A stretch of 24,671 nucleotides of DNA from contig CAYPEK010000061.1 in assembly GCA_964409645.1 (NCBI GenBank), forward strand, positions 1-24,671. The letters run 5' to 3'. The DNA is from CAYPEK01 sp964409645 (lineage in GTDB: Bacteria > UBP15 > UBA6099). The position numbers and the translations under genes are program-made. This document shows, piece after piece, positions 8,071 through 15,830 of this stretch (positions are counted from its first letter, which is position 1; every line of letters starts with the position of its first letter). The notes under the pieces are model-generated. The model was not told the origin of the DNA. It did no database searches and saw nothing but the letters and a program-made list of their open reading frames with translations.

Positions 8071-9267
8071 GTGACGTTCGAGCCAAGAATAGAAAAACTT
8101 GCAAAGATCAAGGTGGTCGGGGTTGGCGGCGGCGGCTGCAACGCGGTGAACAGGATGATAGAGGTGGGAATCCGCGGGGTGGATTTTGTCGCGGTCAATA
8201 CGGATGGTCAGGTGCTCGAGAAGAATCGCGCTGAGCACAAGCTGCAAATCGGTGGCAAGCTGACGCGCGGGCTTGGCGCGGGCGCCGACCCCGGGATCGG
8301 ACAGAAGTCCGCGGAACAGAGCATTTCCGAAATCGAAGGAATGCTTGAAGGGTCCGACATGGTGTTTGTTACTTCCGGAATGGGCGGCGGCACCGGGACC
8401 GGCGCGTCGCCGGTTGTGGCAAAGACGGCGAAGGCGCTGGGCGCGCTGACGGTGGGTGTTGTGACGAAGCCGTTTGCGTTCGAGGGCCGCAGGAGGATGA
8501 AGTCCGCTGAAGAGGGAATCGCGGAGTTGTCTAAGTTTGTTGATACTATCGTTGTGATTCCGAACGACAGGCTGCTGGACATTATCAAGCAGGAAACGGC
8601 GCTGATCGAGGCGTTCAAGCTGGCTGACGATGTGCTGAGGCAGGGCGTTCAGGGTATTTCGGACCTGATAACGATCCCCGGAATGATTAATCTGGATTTC
8701 GCGGATGTTAAGACGATTATGAGCGACGCGGGAACGGCACTGATAGGCCTCGGAGCGAGCCGCGGCGACGACCGAGCGCGGCGTGCGTCGGAGATCGCGA
8801 TCTCGTGCCCGCTGCTCGAGACGTCGATCGAGGGAGCGAAGGGAATCCTGCTGAATATCACGGGCGGGCCGAGCTTGAGCCTGATCGAAATCAACACGGC
8901 GGCCGAGGTAGCGCGAACGGCGGCGTCGGAAGATGCGAACATTATTTTCGGTACGGTGATAGACGAATCGCTTGGCGATGAGGTGCGCGTGACGGTTATC
9001 GCTACGTCGTTCACACAGGGCGTGACGAGGCCGAGACCGGAAAGGCCGGTGGAGTCTGTAACGCCGACGGCGCCTGTTACACCTTCGCCCGTGCCCGCGA
9101 CGCCGAAGGAAGCAACGCCTCCTCCGGTTTTGGTTGATGAGAGGAAACCGCAGGCCGAGGCGCAGGAATTGCCGCTTTCAGGCGGCGAGGAGCCGCGTAA
9201 ACCGGCGGCATCGGACGAGTTGGACCTGCCGTCGTTCCTGAGAAAGCGAAATAGAACGGAAGAATAA
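8071..9267 (+). CDS. ftsZ: Cell division GTPase FtsZ
   Basis: FtsZ is the tubulin-like GTPase that polymerises into the Z-ring. The GTG start follows a clear GGAGG site. The 398-residue protein has the N-terminal GVGGGGCNAVNRM nucleotide loop, the tubulin signature GGGTGTG at residues 105-111, and a T7 synergy loop with N207, D209 and D212 in the usual positions. After the globular domain, around residue 315, comes a proline/threonine-rich linker and a conserved C-terminal peptide DELDLPSFLRKR, which in the family binds FtsA, SepF and other partners. NTDGQVL and GASPVVA replace the more common NTDAQAL and GAAPVVA, small changes that leave key residues intact. It sits 12 nt after ftsA, as expected for co-expression. 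Confidence 0.98.
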   Translation: MTFEPRIEKLAKIKVVGVGGGGCNAVNRMIEVGIRGVDFVAVNTDGQVLEKNRAEHKLQIGGKLTRGLGAGADPGIGQKSAEQSISEIEGMLEGSDMVFVTSGMGGGTGTGASPVVAKTAKALGALTVGVVTKPFAFEGRRRMKSAEEGIAELSKFVDTIVVIPNDRLLDIIKQETALIEAFKLADDVLRQGVQGISDLITIPGMINLDFADVKTIMSDAGTALIGLGASRGDDRARRASEIAISCPLLETSIEGAKGILLNITGGPSLSLIEINTAAEVARTAASEDANIIFGTVIDESLGDEVRVTVIATSFTQGVTRPRPERPVESVTPTAPVTPSPVPATPKEATPPPVLVDERKPQAEAQELPLSGGEEPRKPAASDELDLPSFLRKRNRTEE

Positions 9268-9282
9268 TGAGGATTAATTCCG

Positions 9283-10950
9283 ATGGCGGAAAGATGGATA
9301 GCCGACCCCGGGAAAGGCGAGCGTTGGCGGGATTTCGGATTGAGAATAGCGCTCGGGTTTCCGGACACGTACCGCGTCGGGATGGCGAATCTCGGGTATT
9401 TATGGGTGTTTCACCTTTTGAATCAATATACGGAGGTGAGGTGTGACCGGTTCTTTGTGCCGAACCGGCAACTGAATAGAGGGGAACGGCTGAGCACGAT
9501 CGAGACGGGCCGCTCACTGTCGGAGTACGATGTGGTTGCGTTTTCGATACCATACGAAGGCGGCTATCCCGAAGTTCCGAGGATGCTTTTGCAGGGCGGG
9601 GTTAACCCGTATGCGTCTAAGAGGAACGGAGCGCCGTTTGTGATCGCCGGCGGTGTTGCGGCAAGCGCGAACCCGGAGCCGATCGCGGACTTTATAGATG
9701 CGGTGTTCATTGGGGAGGCGGAGCCGTCGCTCGACGATCTGATCGGGGTACTGCTCTCAGCCCGTGATGCGGCGGGGAGCCGCGCGAACGGCTTGCCGGT
9801 GACGGAGTCTCTGAAGGAAGCGCTTCGCGAGGTAGGCGGTGTTTATCTTCCGGACGACTATCGCCACGTTTATAACGAAGGGGGCGAGTTGATCGCGATC
9901 GAGCAAACCGGCGGCAATCGTGATGTGGTGTCGGCTGTGCATGCGAAGACGATCGAATCGGCGGCGCACTCGCCGGTCGTGACGGATGAATCCGCGTTCG
10001 CAAACCGGTTTCTTGTCGAGGCGAGCCGGGGGTGCCCGTACCGATGCAGGTTCTGTCTCGCGTCGCACACATCCGGGAATTTTCGCGAGGCGGGAGGGAT
10101 TACGGAGGCGGTTGCCCGCGGACTTGAGGTTACATCGGACGTTGGTGTGATCGGGACGGCGTTCACGAGGTCGGGGTTGCTGAGGAATCTCTGCGAGACG
10201 GTGTCCGGCGCCGGTGGAAGAGTTTCGTTTTCGTCGGTGAGGATGGATGCGGCGGCTCTTAATCTGTTGTCCGAGATAGGGGAGACGCTCGATCTTGAAT
10301 CTATCGCGGTGGCGCCGGAAGTCGCGACGAAGAAGCTCGCGCGGGTGGTGGCGAAGACGGCGATCGAGGATTTGGACTCGTTTATCAATGCGAAGCCGAT
10401 ACCGGGGTTGAAGAAAATACGGCTTTATTTTCTGATCGGTGTTCCGGGCGAGGAAGATGAGGATGTTGTTGCGATTGCCGAACGCGTGAAGGACATAAGG
10501 ATCAGGTCCGGGCTGGAGGTAATGTGCAGTGTGACGCCGATGGTGCCGAAGCCGTTTACGCCGATGCAATGGGCGGCATACGATGACGTGGAGAGCCTGA
10601 AAAGAAAAAGGAAATTACTCGAAAGGGATTTGAACGGGCAGGACGGGATTTCGCTGAAGGTAGAGAGCCTTCGGCATACGAGAGAGCAGGCGGTGCTCGC
10701 GCGGGGCGGTCGGCGATTGAGCCGCGCGCTCTATGAATCGGCGGTGCGGAGTGTCAACGGTGTCGAGGATGTTCCGTGGCTGAGGCTTATGGAGGAATAC
10801 GGGCCGGGAGCGGAGCATTACATAGGGAGGGAACGCCGGGAGTTGGAGGTGTTTCCGTGGGATATGCTGAGTCATGGGGTGAGCCGTGAGGCGCTGTTCA
10901 AAGAGTATATAAAGAGTATTGAGGCAGTTAGGAGTAAAAAGAGTGAGTGA
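9283..10950 (+). CDS. Radical SAM protein, TIGR03960-like (predicted B12-binding type), function unknown
   Basis: This 555-residue protein has an N-terminal Rossmann-type domain (about 20-170, with GFPDTYRVGMANLGY and GGVAASANPEPIADF) and a central radical SAM domain whose iron-sulphur cysteines C251, C255 and C258 lie in GCPYRCRFC. The layout matches uncharacterised radical SAM proteins often labelled B12-binding (TIGR03960-like) by my recollection of the family pattern. I see no D-x-H-x2-G cobalamin motif, so cobalamin binding is doubtful. It sits 15 nt after ftsZ and its last 8 nt overlap the next gene, so it is probably co-translated with the division genes. The reaction and substrate cannot be inferred. 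A tRNA or protein modification role would be a guess. Confidence 0.85.
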   Translation: MAERWIADPGKGERWRDFGLRIALGFPDTYRVGMANLGYLWVFHLLNQYTEVRCDRFFVPNRQLNRGERLSTIETGRSLSEYDVVAFSIPYEGGYPEVPRMLLQGGVNPYASKRNGAPFVIAGGVAASANPEPIADFIDAVFIGEAEPSLDDLIGVLLSARDAAGSRANGLPVTESLKEALREVGGVYLPDDYRHVYNEGGELIAIEQTGGNRDVVSAVHAKTIESAAHSPVVTDESAFANRFLVEASRGCPYRCRFCLASHTSGNFREAGGITEAVARGLEVTSDVGVIGTAFTRSGLLRNLCETVSGAGGRVSFSSVRMDAAALNLLSEIGETLDLESIAVAPEVATKKLARVVAKTAIEDLDSFINAKPIPGLKKIRLYFLIGVPGEEDEDVVAIAERVKDIRIRSGLEVMCSVTPMVPKPFTPMQWAAYDDVESLKRKRKLLERDLNGQDGISLKVESLRHTREQAVLARGGRRLSRALYESAVRSVNGVEDVPWLRLMEEYGPGAEHYIGRERRELEVFPWDMLSHGVSREALFKEYIKSIEAVRSKKSE

Positions 10951-11632
10951 AATAACGGACATTGTATATAGAAACATTAATTTAATATGCGAGAAGGTAG
11001 GCCGCGCGGCGGAACGGTCCGGAAGAAGCGAAAAAGATATAACGATTGTGGTGGTAACAAAAACAAGGAGTATAGAAGAAATAGAAGCGGTGCTCGCGGC
11101 GGGTGTGAAGGAGATAGGCGAGAACCGTGTGCAGGAGGCGCTGGGCAAAAGGCCCGCAATCAACGGAGAGTTCACGTTCAGGCTGATCGGTCACTTGCAG
11201 CGGAACAAGGCGGCGGATGCGGTGCGCATTTTCAACGCGATCGATTCGGTAGATTCGATCCGGCTGGGTAGGAAGTTGTCGGAGGAGCTGACTGCGGCGG
11301 GCAAGACAATGCCGGTGCTGATACAGGTGAACAGTTCGGCGGAGGAATCGAAACACGGGTTCGAGCCGAACGAGATCGAAGCGGCGGCTGCGGAGATCGC
11401 GGGAATGCCGGGGCTGGATTTAAATGGGATTATGACGATCGGGCCGCTGACGGATGATGAAGGCGAAATCAGACGCGCGTTTAAGACGACGCGCGAACTA
11501 TATGAGAGGCTTGCGAAAACAACGGAAGGCTTCGAAAAGCTGTCGATGGGAATGTCCGACGATTACGAAGCCGCGATAGAAGAAGGGTCGAACATGGTGC
11601 GGATAGGCCGCGCGGTGTTCGAGAGGAGGTGA
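10943..11632 (+). CDS. YggS/PLPBP-family pyridoxal-phosphate-binding protein
   Basis: Members of this family (YggS, YlmE, PROSC) bind PLP on a single-domain alanine-racemase-like barrel and help keep vitamin B6 and amino-acid pools in balance; most show no clear enzyme activity. The 229-residue sequence has the PLP lysine K40 in VVVTKT, GENRVQEALGK, the LIGHLQRNK segment, QVNSSAEESKHG, and the C-terminal LSMGMSDDYEAAIEEGS plus MVRIGRAVFE phosphate-binding region. I place the start at GTG 10943 because GGAG lies about 9 nt upstream and the N-terminus then matches family length; a TTG at 10919 is in frame but less likely. It overlaps the radical SAM gene by 8 nt. Its neighbourhood with sepF and proC is a recurring arrangement in many bacteria. 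Confidence 0.94.
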   Translation: MSEITDIVYRNINLICEKVGRAAERSGRSEKDITIVVVTKTRSIEEIEAVLAAGVKEIGENRVQEALGKRPAINGEFTFRLIGHLQRNKAADAVRIFNAIDSVDSIRLGRKLSEELTAAGKTMPVLIQVNSSAEESKHGFEPNEIEAAAAEIAGMPGLDLNGIMTIGPLTDDEGEIRRAFKTTRELYERLAKTTEGFEKLSMGMSDDYEAAIEEGSNMVRIGRAVFERR

Positions 11633-11661
11633 TCGGGAAAAACAGAGGCGCGTGAAATCAC

Positions 11662-11678
11662 TGCGGCATACGGCCGCA
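11662..11678. other. Short hairpin in the gap between the yggS homologue and sepF
   Basis: A perfect 6-bp stem (TGCGGC / GCCGCA) encloses a 5-nt loop within the 112-nt gap before sepF. No T tract follows, so it does not look like an intrinsic terminator. It could be a processing or attenuation element, or chance in G/C-rich DNA. No open reading frame of useful length lies in the gap. Confidence 0.3.
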
Positions 11679-11744
11679 TGAAGGCACGGCGGATGGCGCC
11701 TGACGGAAGTAAAAACCCGTGTCGCAAATAAAGGAGGATATAAA

Positions 11745-12224
11745 ATGCAGGCAGTAGCGGAAGATGGAATTGTTTCAAAAGCGGTAAATTTTTTCAGAGC
11801 GTTTTTCTCGTTTGAAGGCGAGCAGGCGGAATACGGTCCGGCGCAGGCTCAGGGCGTGCAGTCGCATTTTGTGAGCGGCAAGAAAGCTCGCGGCGGCGGT
11901 AAGGTTTACAGGTTCCCGGAAGAGCAGTCGGCACAGGGCGCGATCAGCATTAAGAGCCCGCGGACGATGGACGACGCTCGCGACGCGGCGAACAAGCTGA
12001 TGGAGAACCGCGTGGTAATCATGAATCTGTCGAAGATCGAGAAGGACCTCGCAAAGGAAATTCTGTATTTCCTCGGCGGAGTAATTTTCGCTCTGCACGG
12101 CGATTCAAAAAAGGTCGGGAGCGATATCTTCCTGTTCACACCGGAAAGCATAGCTGTATCGCAACTCGATGAGATTCAGGAGAAAGTGAACAGCAAGACG
12201 GGCCTCGGCTTCGACGAACCGTAA
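11745..12224 (+). CDS. sepF: SepF, Z-ring membrane anchor and FtsZ-bundling protein
   Basis: SepF binds the FtsZ C-terminal peptide and tethers filaments to the membrane through an N-terminal amphipathic helix. The 159-residue sequence has such a helix (SKAVNFFRAFFSFE, about residues 11-24), a variable linker, and a SepF core from about residue 65 (ISIKSPRTMDDARDAANKL, VVIMNLSKIEKDLAKEIL, FLGGVIFALHGDSKKVG, FLFTPESI). The helix starts about ten residues later than in Firmicutes proteins, and no later in-frame start codon would shorten it. An AAGGAGG site lies about 7 nt before the ATG. The gene stands apart from its upstream neighbour by 112 nt. The coexistence of SepF and FtsA gives this cell two predicted membrane tethers for FtsZ. 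Confidence 0.92.
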   Translation: MQAVAEDGIVSKAVNFFRAFFSFEGEQAEYGPAQAQGVQSHFVSGKKARGGGKVYRFPEEQSAQGAISIKSPRTMDDARDAANKLMENRVVIMNLSKIEKDLAKEILYFLGGVIFALHGDSKKVGSDIFLFTPESIAVSQLDEIQEKVNSKTGLGFDEP

Positions 12225-12259
12225 GCGGCTGCGCACAAGTAACACAAGGCGGGTGAGAT

Positions 12260-13075
12260 ATGGCGTTTTCAGGTAAAGCCGGATTTATAGGCGCAGGTAA
12301 GATGGGCGCGAGTCTGATTGAGGGCATTGTGAAAGGCGGCCTTCTTGCGGCGGACAAAGTGCTGGTCAGCGACATCGACGGTGCAAAGGTCGAAGCGCTG
12401 GCAAAAGAATTGGGGATAGCCCCATCGGATTCTCCGGGCGCAACGGTCGGCGGCGCCGACGTGGTGTTTATTGCGGTGAAACCGGATCAGATAGCCGGGA
12501 TAGCGGCTGAGTTGAAGGCGGCGTGGCCGGGACGAAAACCTGTGTTCGTCAGTATCATGGCGGGCGTTAAGACCGCGAGGATCAAAGAGTTGATCGACGT
12601 GCCGGCAGCAGTGATAAGGGTTATGCCGAATGTTGCGTGCCTCATAGCACAGGGAGTAACAGGAATCGCGACGGACAAGGCCGCGACACAGGAGATCAAC
12701 GATTTCGTTTTCAATGTGTTCGAGAAACTAGGCGGCGCGGTATGGGTTGCTGAAGAAAAACTTGATACGGTGACCGCAGTGAGCGGAAGCGGACCCGCGT
12801 ATGTATTCATGTTCATCGAAGCGCTGACTGACGCGGGTGTGAAGCTCGGACTCGACAGGAAGACGGCGGGCAGGCTGGCGGTGAGGACAGTCGCGGGAGC
12901 GGCGCTAATGGCGGAGCAGTCAGATGTTGACACGCTCGAACTCAGGGCGCGTGTTTCGTCGCCCGGCGGTACGACAGTCGCGGCGACATCGAAACTGGAG
13001 ACGCTCGGATTTCGCGGAGTCGTGATAGAAGCTGTTGAAGCGGCGTACAAACGATCTGTCGAATTGAGCAAATAA
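12260..13075 (+). CDS. proC: Pyrroline-5-carboxylate reductase
   Basis: ProC is a cytoplasmic enzyme that reduces 1-pyrroline-5-carboxylate to L-proline with NAD(P)H, the last step of proline synthesis. The 271-residue protein has the N-terminal dinucleotide-binding loop GFIGAGKMG (residues 8-16), the AVKPDQI segment, RVMPNVACLI, the family signature AVSGSGPAYVFMFIEAL with DAGVKLGL following, and the C-terminal SPGGTT and LETLGFRG segments. Length and motif order are standard for the family. It begins 35 nt after sepF with a GGGTGAG upstream. Its link to division is positional only: proC often travels with yggS and sepF without known mechanistic reason. It ends in tandem TAA TAA stops. Confidence 0.96.
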   Translation: MAFSGKAGFIGAGKMGASLIEGIVKGGLLAADKVLVSDIDGAKVEALAKELGIAPSDSPGATVGGADVVFIAVKPDQIAGIAAELKAAWPGRKPVFVSIMAGVKTARIKELIDVPAAVIRVMPNVACLIAQGVTGIATDKAATQEINDFVFNVFEKLGGAVWVAEEKLDTVTAVSGSGPAYVFMFIEALTDAGVKLGLDRKTAGRLAVRTVAGAALMAEQSDVDTLELRARVSSPGGTTVAATSKLETLGFRGVVIEAVEAAYKRSVELSK

Positions 13076-13145
13076 TAAAAGGGCGCGCGATGGTAAGGCG
13101 CGTTGAATAGTATCACGAAAAGAAGCAGTGGGGAGAAGAAACATC

Positions 13146-15536
13146 ATGGGCGTAATGAGTCAAAAAACCGCAAAGCGGAAGAAAAAGAAAGCGGGCGGCA
13201 AGAGCGAGGAAAAGCTCCTGAATGAAATACTCGGGATCCTCGTTATAACAATTGCCGTGCTTTCGGGTGTCGCGCTTTTTGTAGGCCCGGAAGCAAGCAC
13301 GCTTTACGACATCAAACAAATCTACATGAAGGTGTTCGGATACACCGCGCTCATTGTTCCTTCTCTCATAGGGCTGCTCGGAATGTTTTTCATCTGGAGG
13401 AGAAAAGTTTTACTTACAATTTCGTTGCATCTGATTCTGACGGGGCTGCTGTTCGGGGCGTTCATAAACTGGGGAGTGCTTGTGTCGAATAGCGGCGGTT
13501 TCCTGAGCGAGATGGATTACATGCACGGTGGCGGTGCGGTGAGCGCATTCATCGTGTCCGGGCTTGCGCATGCGGTTACCAAAGCGGGCGTGTTCATGTT
13601 GCTTCTGGCGACGGCGCTCATATATGCGAAAATCGCTCTGAAAATATCATATAAACAACTGTTCCTTAAGGTTGAGCCGTATCTGGTTGCTTTCGGGAAG
13701 AGCGTTGGAAAGATGGTTGCGGCATCGGCTTTGAGGATAAAAACGGATGTTCAAAAGAATATTGAAACAAGAAAAGCGAAGATGGAAGCCGCGAAGTCCG
13801 CGAAGGAACGCGAACTCGAAGAGAAAGCGAAGAAGTTGATGGAGGAAGAAGCGGCGCGCACGAAGACATTTGCCGGCGGCAGCGTCGGTGACCACACATC
13901 GAGTGCGGCTGAATCCTACATGGCGGCCGAAATCGCATCGGACGATGATGAAAATACGATCGAAGGTATTGCGAAGAAAAGTAAATTAAGAAAACAAAAG
14001 AAAATTGCATCCGAAGGTGCGGAGTTAATTGAAATTGTGCCGGACCCGGTCGAAGAGTCGGCGGAAGTGAAGACGGAAGCGCCTTCCGTTTCCGATCCGG
14101 GTTCGTTTATCTGGAATCTGCCGACGGCGGACGACTGGCTTGAAGATGCACCGCGTTCAACCGAATCGCAGATGGACAATTCTATGCGGGAGAAACTCGA
14201 AAAAACTTTACAGAGCTTCGAAGTGCCCGCGAAAGTAACTAATGTTCTGAAAGGCGCGGCGTTCACGAGGTTCGAGCTCGAACTCGAGCCGGGAACGAAG
14301 GTGGCGCGGATTGTGTCGCTCGAAAACGACATGGCGTTGTCGCTCGCGACGGATTCGAAAAGTATAAGGATAGAAGCGCCGATTCCGGGAAAATCTGCTA
14401 TCGGTATCGAGGTGCCGAATAAGGAACGCGCAACGGTGCCGATGCGCTCCATATTTCTCGATCCGGAATTTCAACGGTCGAAAAAACCGCTGACGTTTAT
14501 TTTAGGTGAAGACATCGTGGGCAAACCGGTGTTCACGAATTTGGTTAAGATGCCTCACCTGCTTGTCGCCGGTTCGACGAATTCGGGCAAAAGTGTATGC
14601 CTGAACTGCATTATAACGAGTTTTCTCGCGCGTGAATTTCCGACCGAAGTACGATTCATAATGATCGACATGAAACGGGTCGAACTGACGCCGTACGACG
14701 GGATTCCGCATCTGCTGACACCGGTTATCAAGGAAGCGGGCGAGGCGGCGAATGCTCTGCGGTGGGTCTGCGAGGAGATGGACAAGCGGTATAAAAAATT
14801 CTCCGAGATAGGCGTGCGCGATATCGACGGGCACAACAAGTTCGTGGAAACACCGGAAGAAAAAATGCACCGGATTGTGGTTATCATCGACGAGTTGGCC
14901 GACTTGATGATGGTTTCGTCGTCCAACATGAATATCGAGAATTACATCTGCCGGATAACGCAGCTCGCGCGCGCAACCGGAATCCACGTGATTCTCGCGA
15001 CGCAGAGGCCGGACACGAAGGTTATCACGGGCACGATCAAGAACAACATTCCGTCGAGAATCTCATTTGCGGTTGCGTCGCAGATCGATTCGAGGACGAT
15101 ATTGGATAGGAAGGGCGCAGAGGCGCTGCTCGGACGCGGCGACATGCTGTTCATGCCGATTGATTCACCGAGGATGATGCGGTTGCAGGGCACGTTTGTG
15201 TCCGACGAAGAAGTCAGAAAGCTTGTGAAGTTCTGGAAGGATCAAGGGCTTGTTGAATACAACATAAAGTTCTCGGTCGCGGGCGGAGTAGGCGGCGGAG
15301 GAGTGGGCAGCGACGCGTTTTCGAGCGAAGACGAGGCTCTTTACAAGCAGGCGGTCGAGATTGTTGTCAACACCGGACAGGCGTCGATATCGATGTTGCA
15401 GCGCAGGTTGCGCATCGGATACAACCGCGCCGCGCGGCTTGTCGATCTGATGGAAGAAAGGCATGTTGTTGGCCCGTATGACGGGGTGCATCCGAGAGAG
15501 GTTATGGTGACGCCCGCTGGTCTGGACGAGATTTAA
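13146..15536 (+). CDS. ftsK: DNA translocase FtsK/SpoIIIE
   Basis: FtsK is a membrane-anchored hexameric ATPase that pumps the replication terminus through the septum. From ATG 13146 (GGGGAG about 10 nt upstream) the protein is 796 residues; GTG 13128 would add six. Order of parts: a lysine-rich N-terminus, about four membrane spans (roughly 25-185), a charged coiled-coil-like segment around 205-250 and acidic linker, the motor with Walker A GSTNSGKS near 480 and Walker B VVIIDELADLM near 580, the LATQRPDTKVITG segment, and a C-terminal winged-helix gamma domain from about 727 that would read polar DNA motifs. Walker A has T-N-S where T-G-S is usual, but the catalytic GKS is intact. It is the last gene before the terminator at 15636. 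Confidence 0.95.
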   Translation: MGVMSQKTAKRKKKKAGGKSEEKLLNEILGILVITIAVLSGVALFVGPEASTLYDIKQIYMKVFGYTALIVPSLIGLLGMFFIWRRKVLLTISLHLILTGLLFGAFINWGVLVSNSGGFLSEMDYMHGGGAVSAFIVSGLAHAVTKAGVFMLLLATALIYAKIALKISYKQLFLKVEPYLVAFGKSVGKMVAASALRIKTDVQKNIETRKAKMEAAKSAKERELEEKAKKLMEEEAARTKTFAGGSVGDHTSSAAESYMAAEIASDDDENTIEGIAKKSKLRKQKKIASEGAELIEIVPDPVEESAEVKTEAPSVSDPGSFIWNLPTADDWLEDAPRSTESQMDNSMREKLEKTLQSFEVPAKVTNVLKGAAFTRFELELEPGTKVARIVSLENDMALSLATDSKSIRIEAPIPGKSAIGIEVPNKERATVPMRSIFLDPEFQRSKKPLTFILGEDIVGKPVFTNLVKMPHLLVAGSTNSGKSVCLNCIITSFLAREFPTEVRFIMIDMKRVELTPYDGIPHLLTPVIKEAGEAANALRWVCEEMDKRYKKFSEIGVRDIDGHNKFVETPEEKMHRIVVIIDELADLMMVSSSNMNIENYICRITQLARATGIHVILATQRPDTKVITGTIKNNIPSRISFAVASQIDSRTILDRKGAEALLGRGDMLFMPIDSPRMMRLQGTFVSDEEVRKLVKFWKDQGLVEYNIKFSVAGGVGGGGVGSDAFSSEDEALYKQAVEIVVNTGQASISMLQRRLRIGYNRAARLVDLMEERHVVGPYDGVHPREVMVTPAGLDEI

Positions 15537-15585
15537 AGAATGATATGTGAGGCGAATTGAAGAAGTAATTCTGTTGAGTGCAATG

Positions 15586-15614
15586 TCCCGTTTTCGCATT
15601 GGCGTAAATCGGGA
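15586..15614 (+). other. Stem-loop in the ftsK 3' untranslated region
   Basis: TCCCG (15586-15590) pairs with CGGGA (15610-15614), TTTT opposes TAAAT, and CGC (15595-15597) pairs with GCG (15602-15604) around an ATTG loop, giving about 11 pairs with one mismatch or bulge. It lies 50 nt after the ftsK stop and 22 nt before the terminator. It may stabilise the mRNA 3' end. No T tract follows it, so it is not itself the terminator. Confidence 0.4.
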
Positions 15615-15635
15615 TCAATCTATTCCCCCTGCAAT

Positions 15636-15662
15636 GCCCCCCTGTATTGGGGGGCTTTTTTT
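15636..15662 (+). terminator. Rho-independent terminator of the division cluster
   Basis: A perfect 7-bp G/C stem (GCCCCCC at 15636-15642, GGGGGGC at 15649-15655) with a 6-nt loop is followed at once by seven Ts (15656-15662). This is a textbook intrinsic terminator on the + strand, 99 nt after the ftsK stop, and marks the end of the dcw transcription unit. Confidence 0.93.
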
Positions 15663-15668
15663 ATGCGG

Positions 15669-15793
15669 GAAAAATCGAATAAAGGGCGATCTGCTTCGTT
15701 GAATCATCGACTCGAACTCAATCACATACTATGTGTATGCTCCCTCATTCTCGCTCGATTCGCCTTGCATCTCATCCCTTTATTCGATTTTTC
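15669..15793. repeat. Perfect 18-bp inverted repeat bracketing the first repeat unit
   Basis: The 18 bases at 15669-15686 are the exact reverse complement of 15776-15793, separated by 89 bp. The arms begin GAAAAATCGAATAAAGGG. The left arm starts seven bases past the terminator T tract. In the two later repeat units the corresponding left arm is degenerate, so the complete inverted repeat survives only here. Terminal inverted repeats of this kind can mark a small non-autonomous mobile element or a long RNA hairpin; no transposase is encoded nearby and no clear target duplication was seen. Confidence 0.75.
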
Positions 15794-15830
15794 AATATTG
15801 AGGAAAGGGCACGTTGCAACGTGCCCCTAC
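15685..15830 (+). repeat. Palindromic repeat unit, copy 1 (long form)
   Basis: This is the most diverged of three related units. It shares with copies 2 and 3 a left block (ATCTGC, then TTCGTTGAATCATCGACTCG), a middle block containing CTTTATTCGATT and AATATTGAGG, and a terminal palindrome. It carries about 53 extra bases after GACTCG that the others lack, including CACATA-C-TATGTG. Its palindrome at 15807-15826 is a perfect 20-bp self-complementary sequence, GGGCACGTTGCAACGTGCCC. A 61-codon open frame over this region is not credible as a gene. Confidence 0.85.

Noticed and set aside
9757..10569. Open frame on the - strand opposite the radical SAM gene (270 codons)
   Set aside because: Same shadow effect; low-complexity basic translation and no ribosome-binding site, against a strong coding frame on the other strand.
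13088..13108. CGCGC...GCGCG hairpin between proC and ftsK as a terminator
   Set aside because: The stem is only five pairs with a 9-nt loop and no T tract follows.
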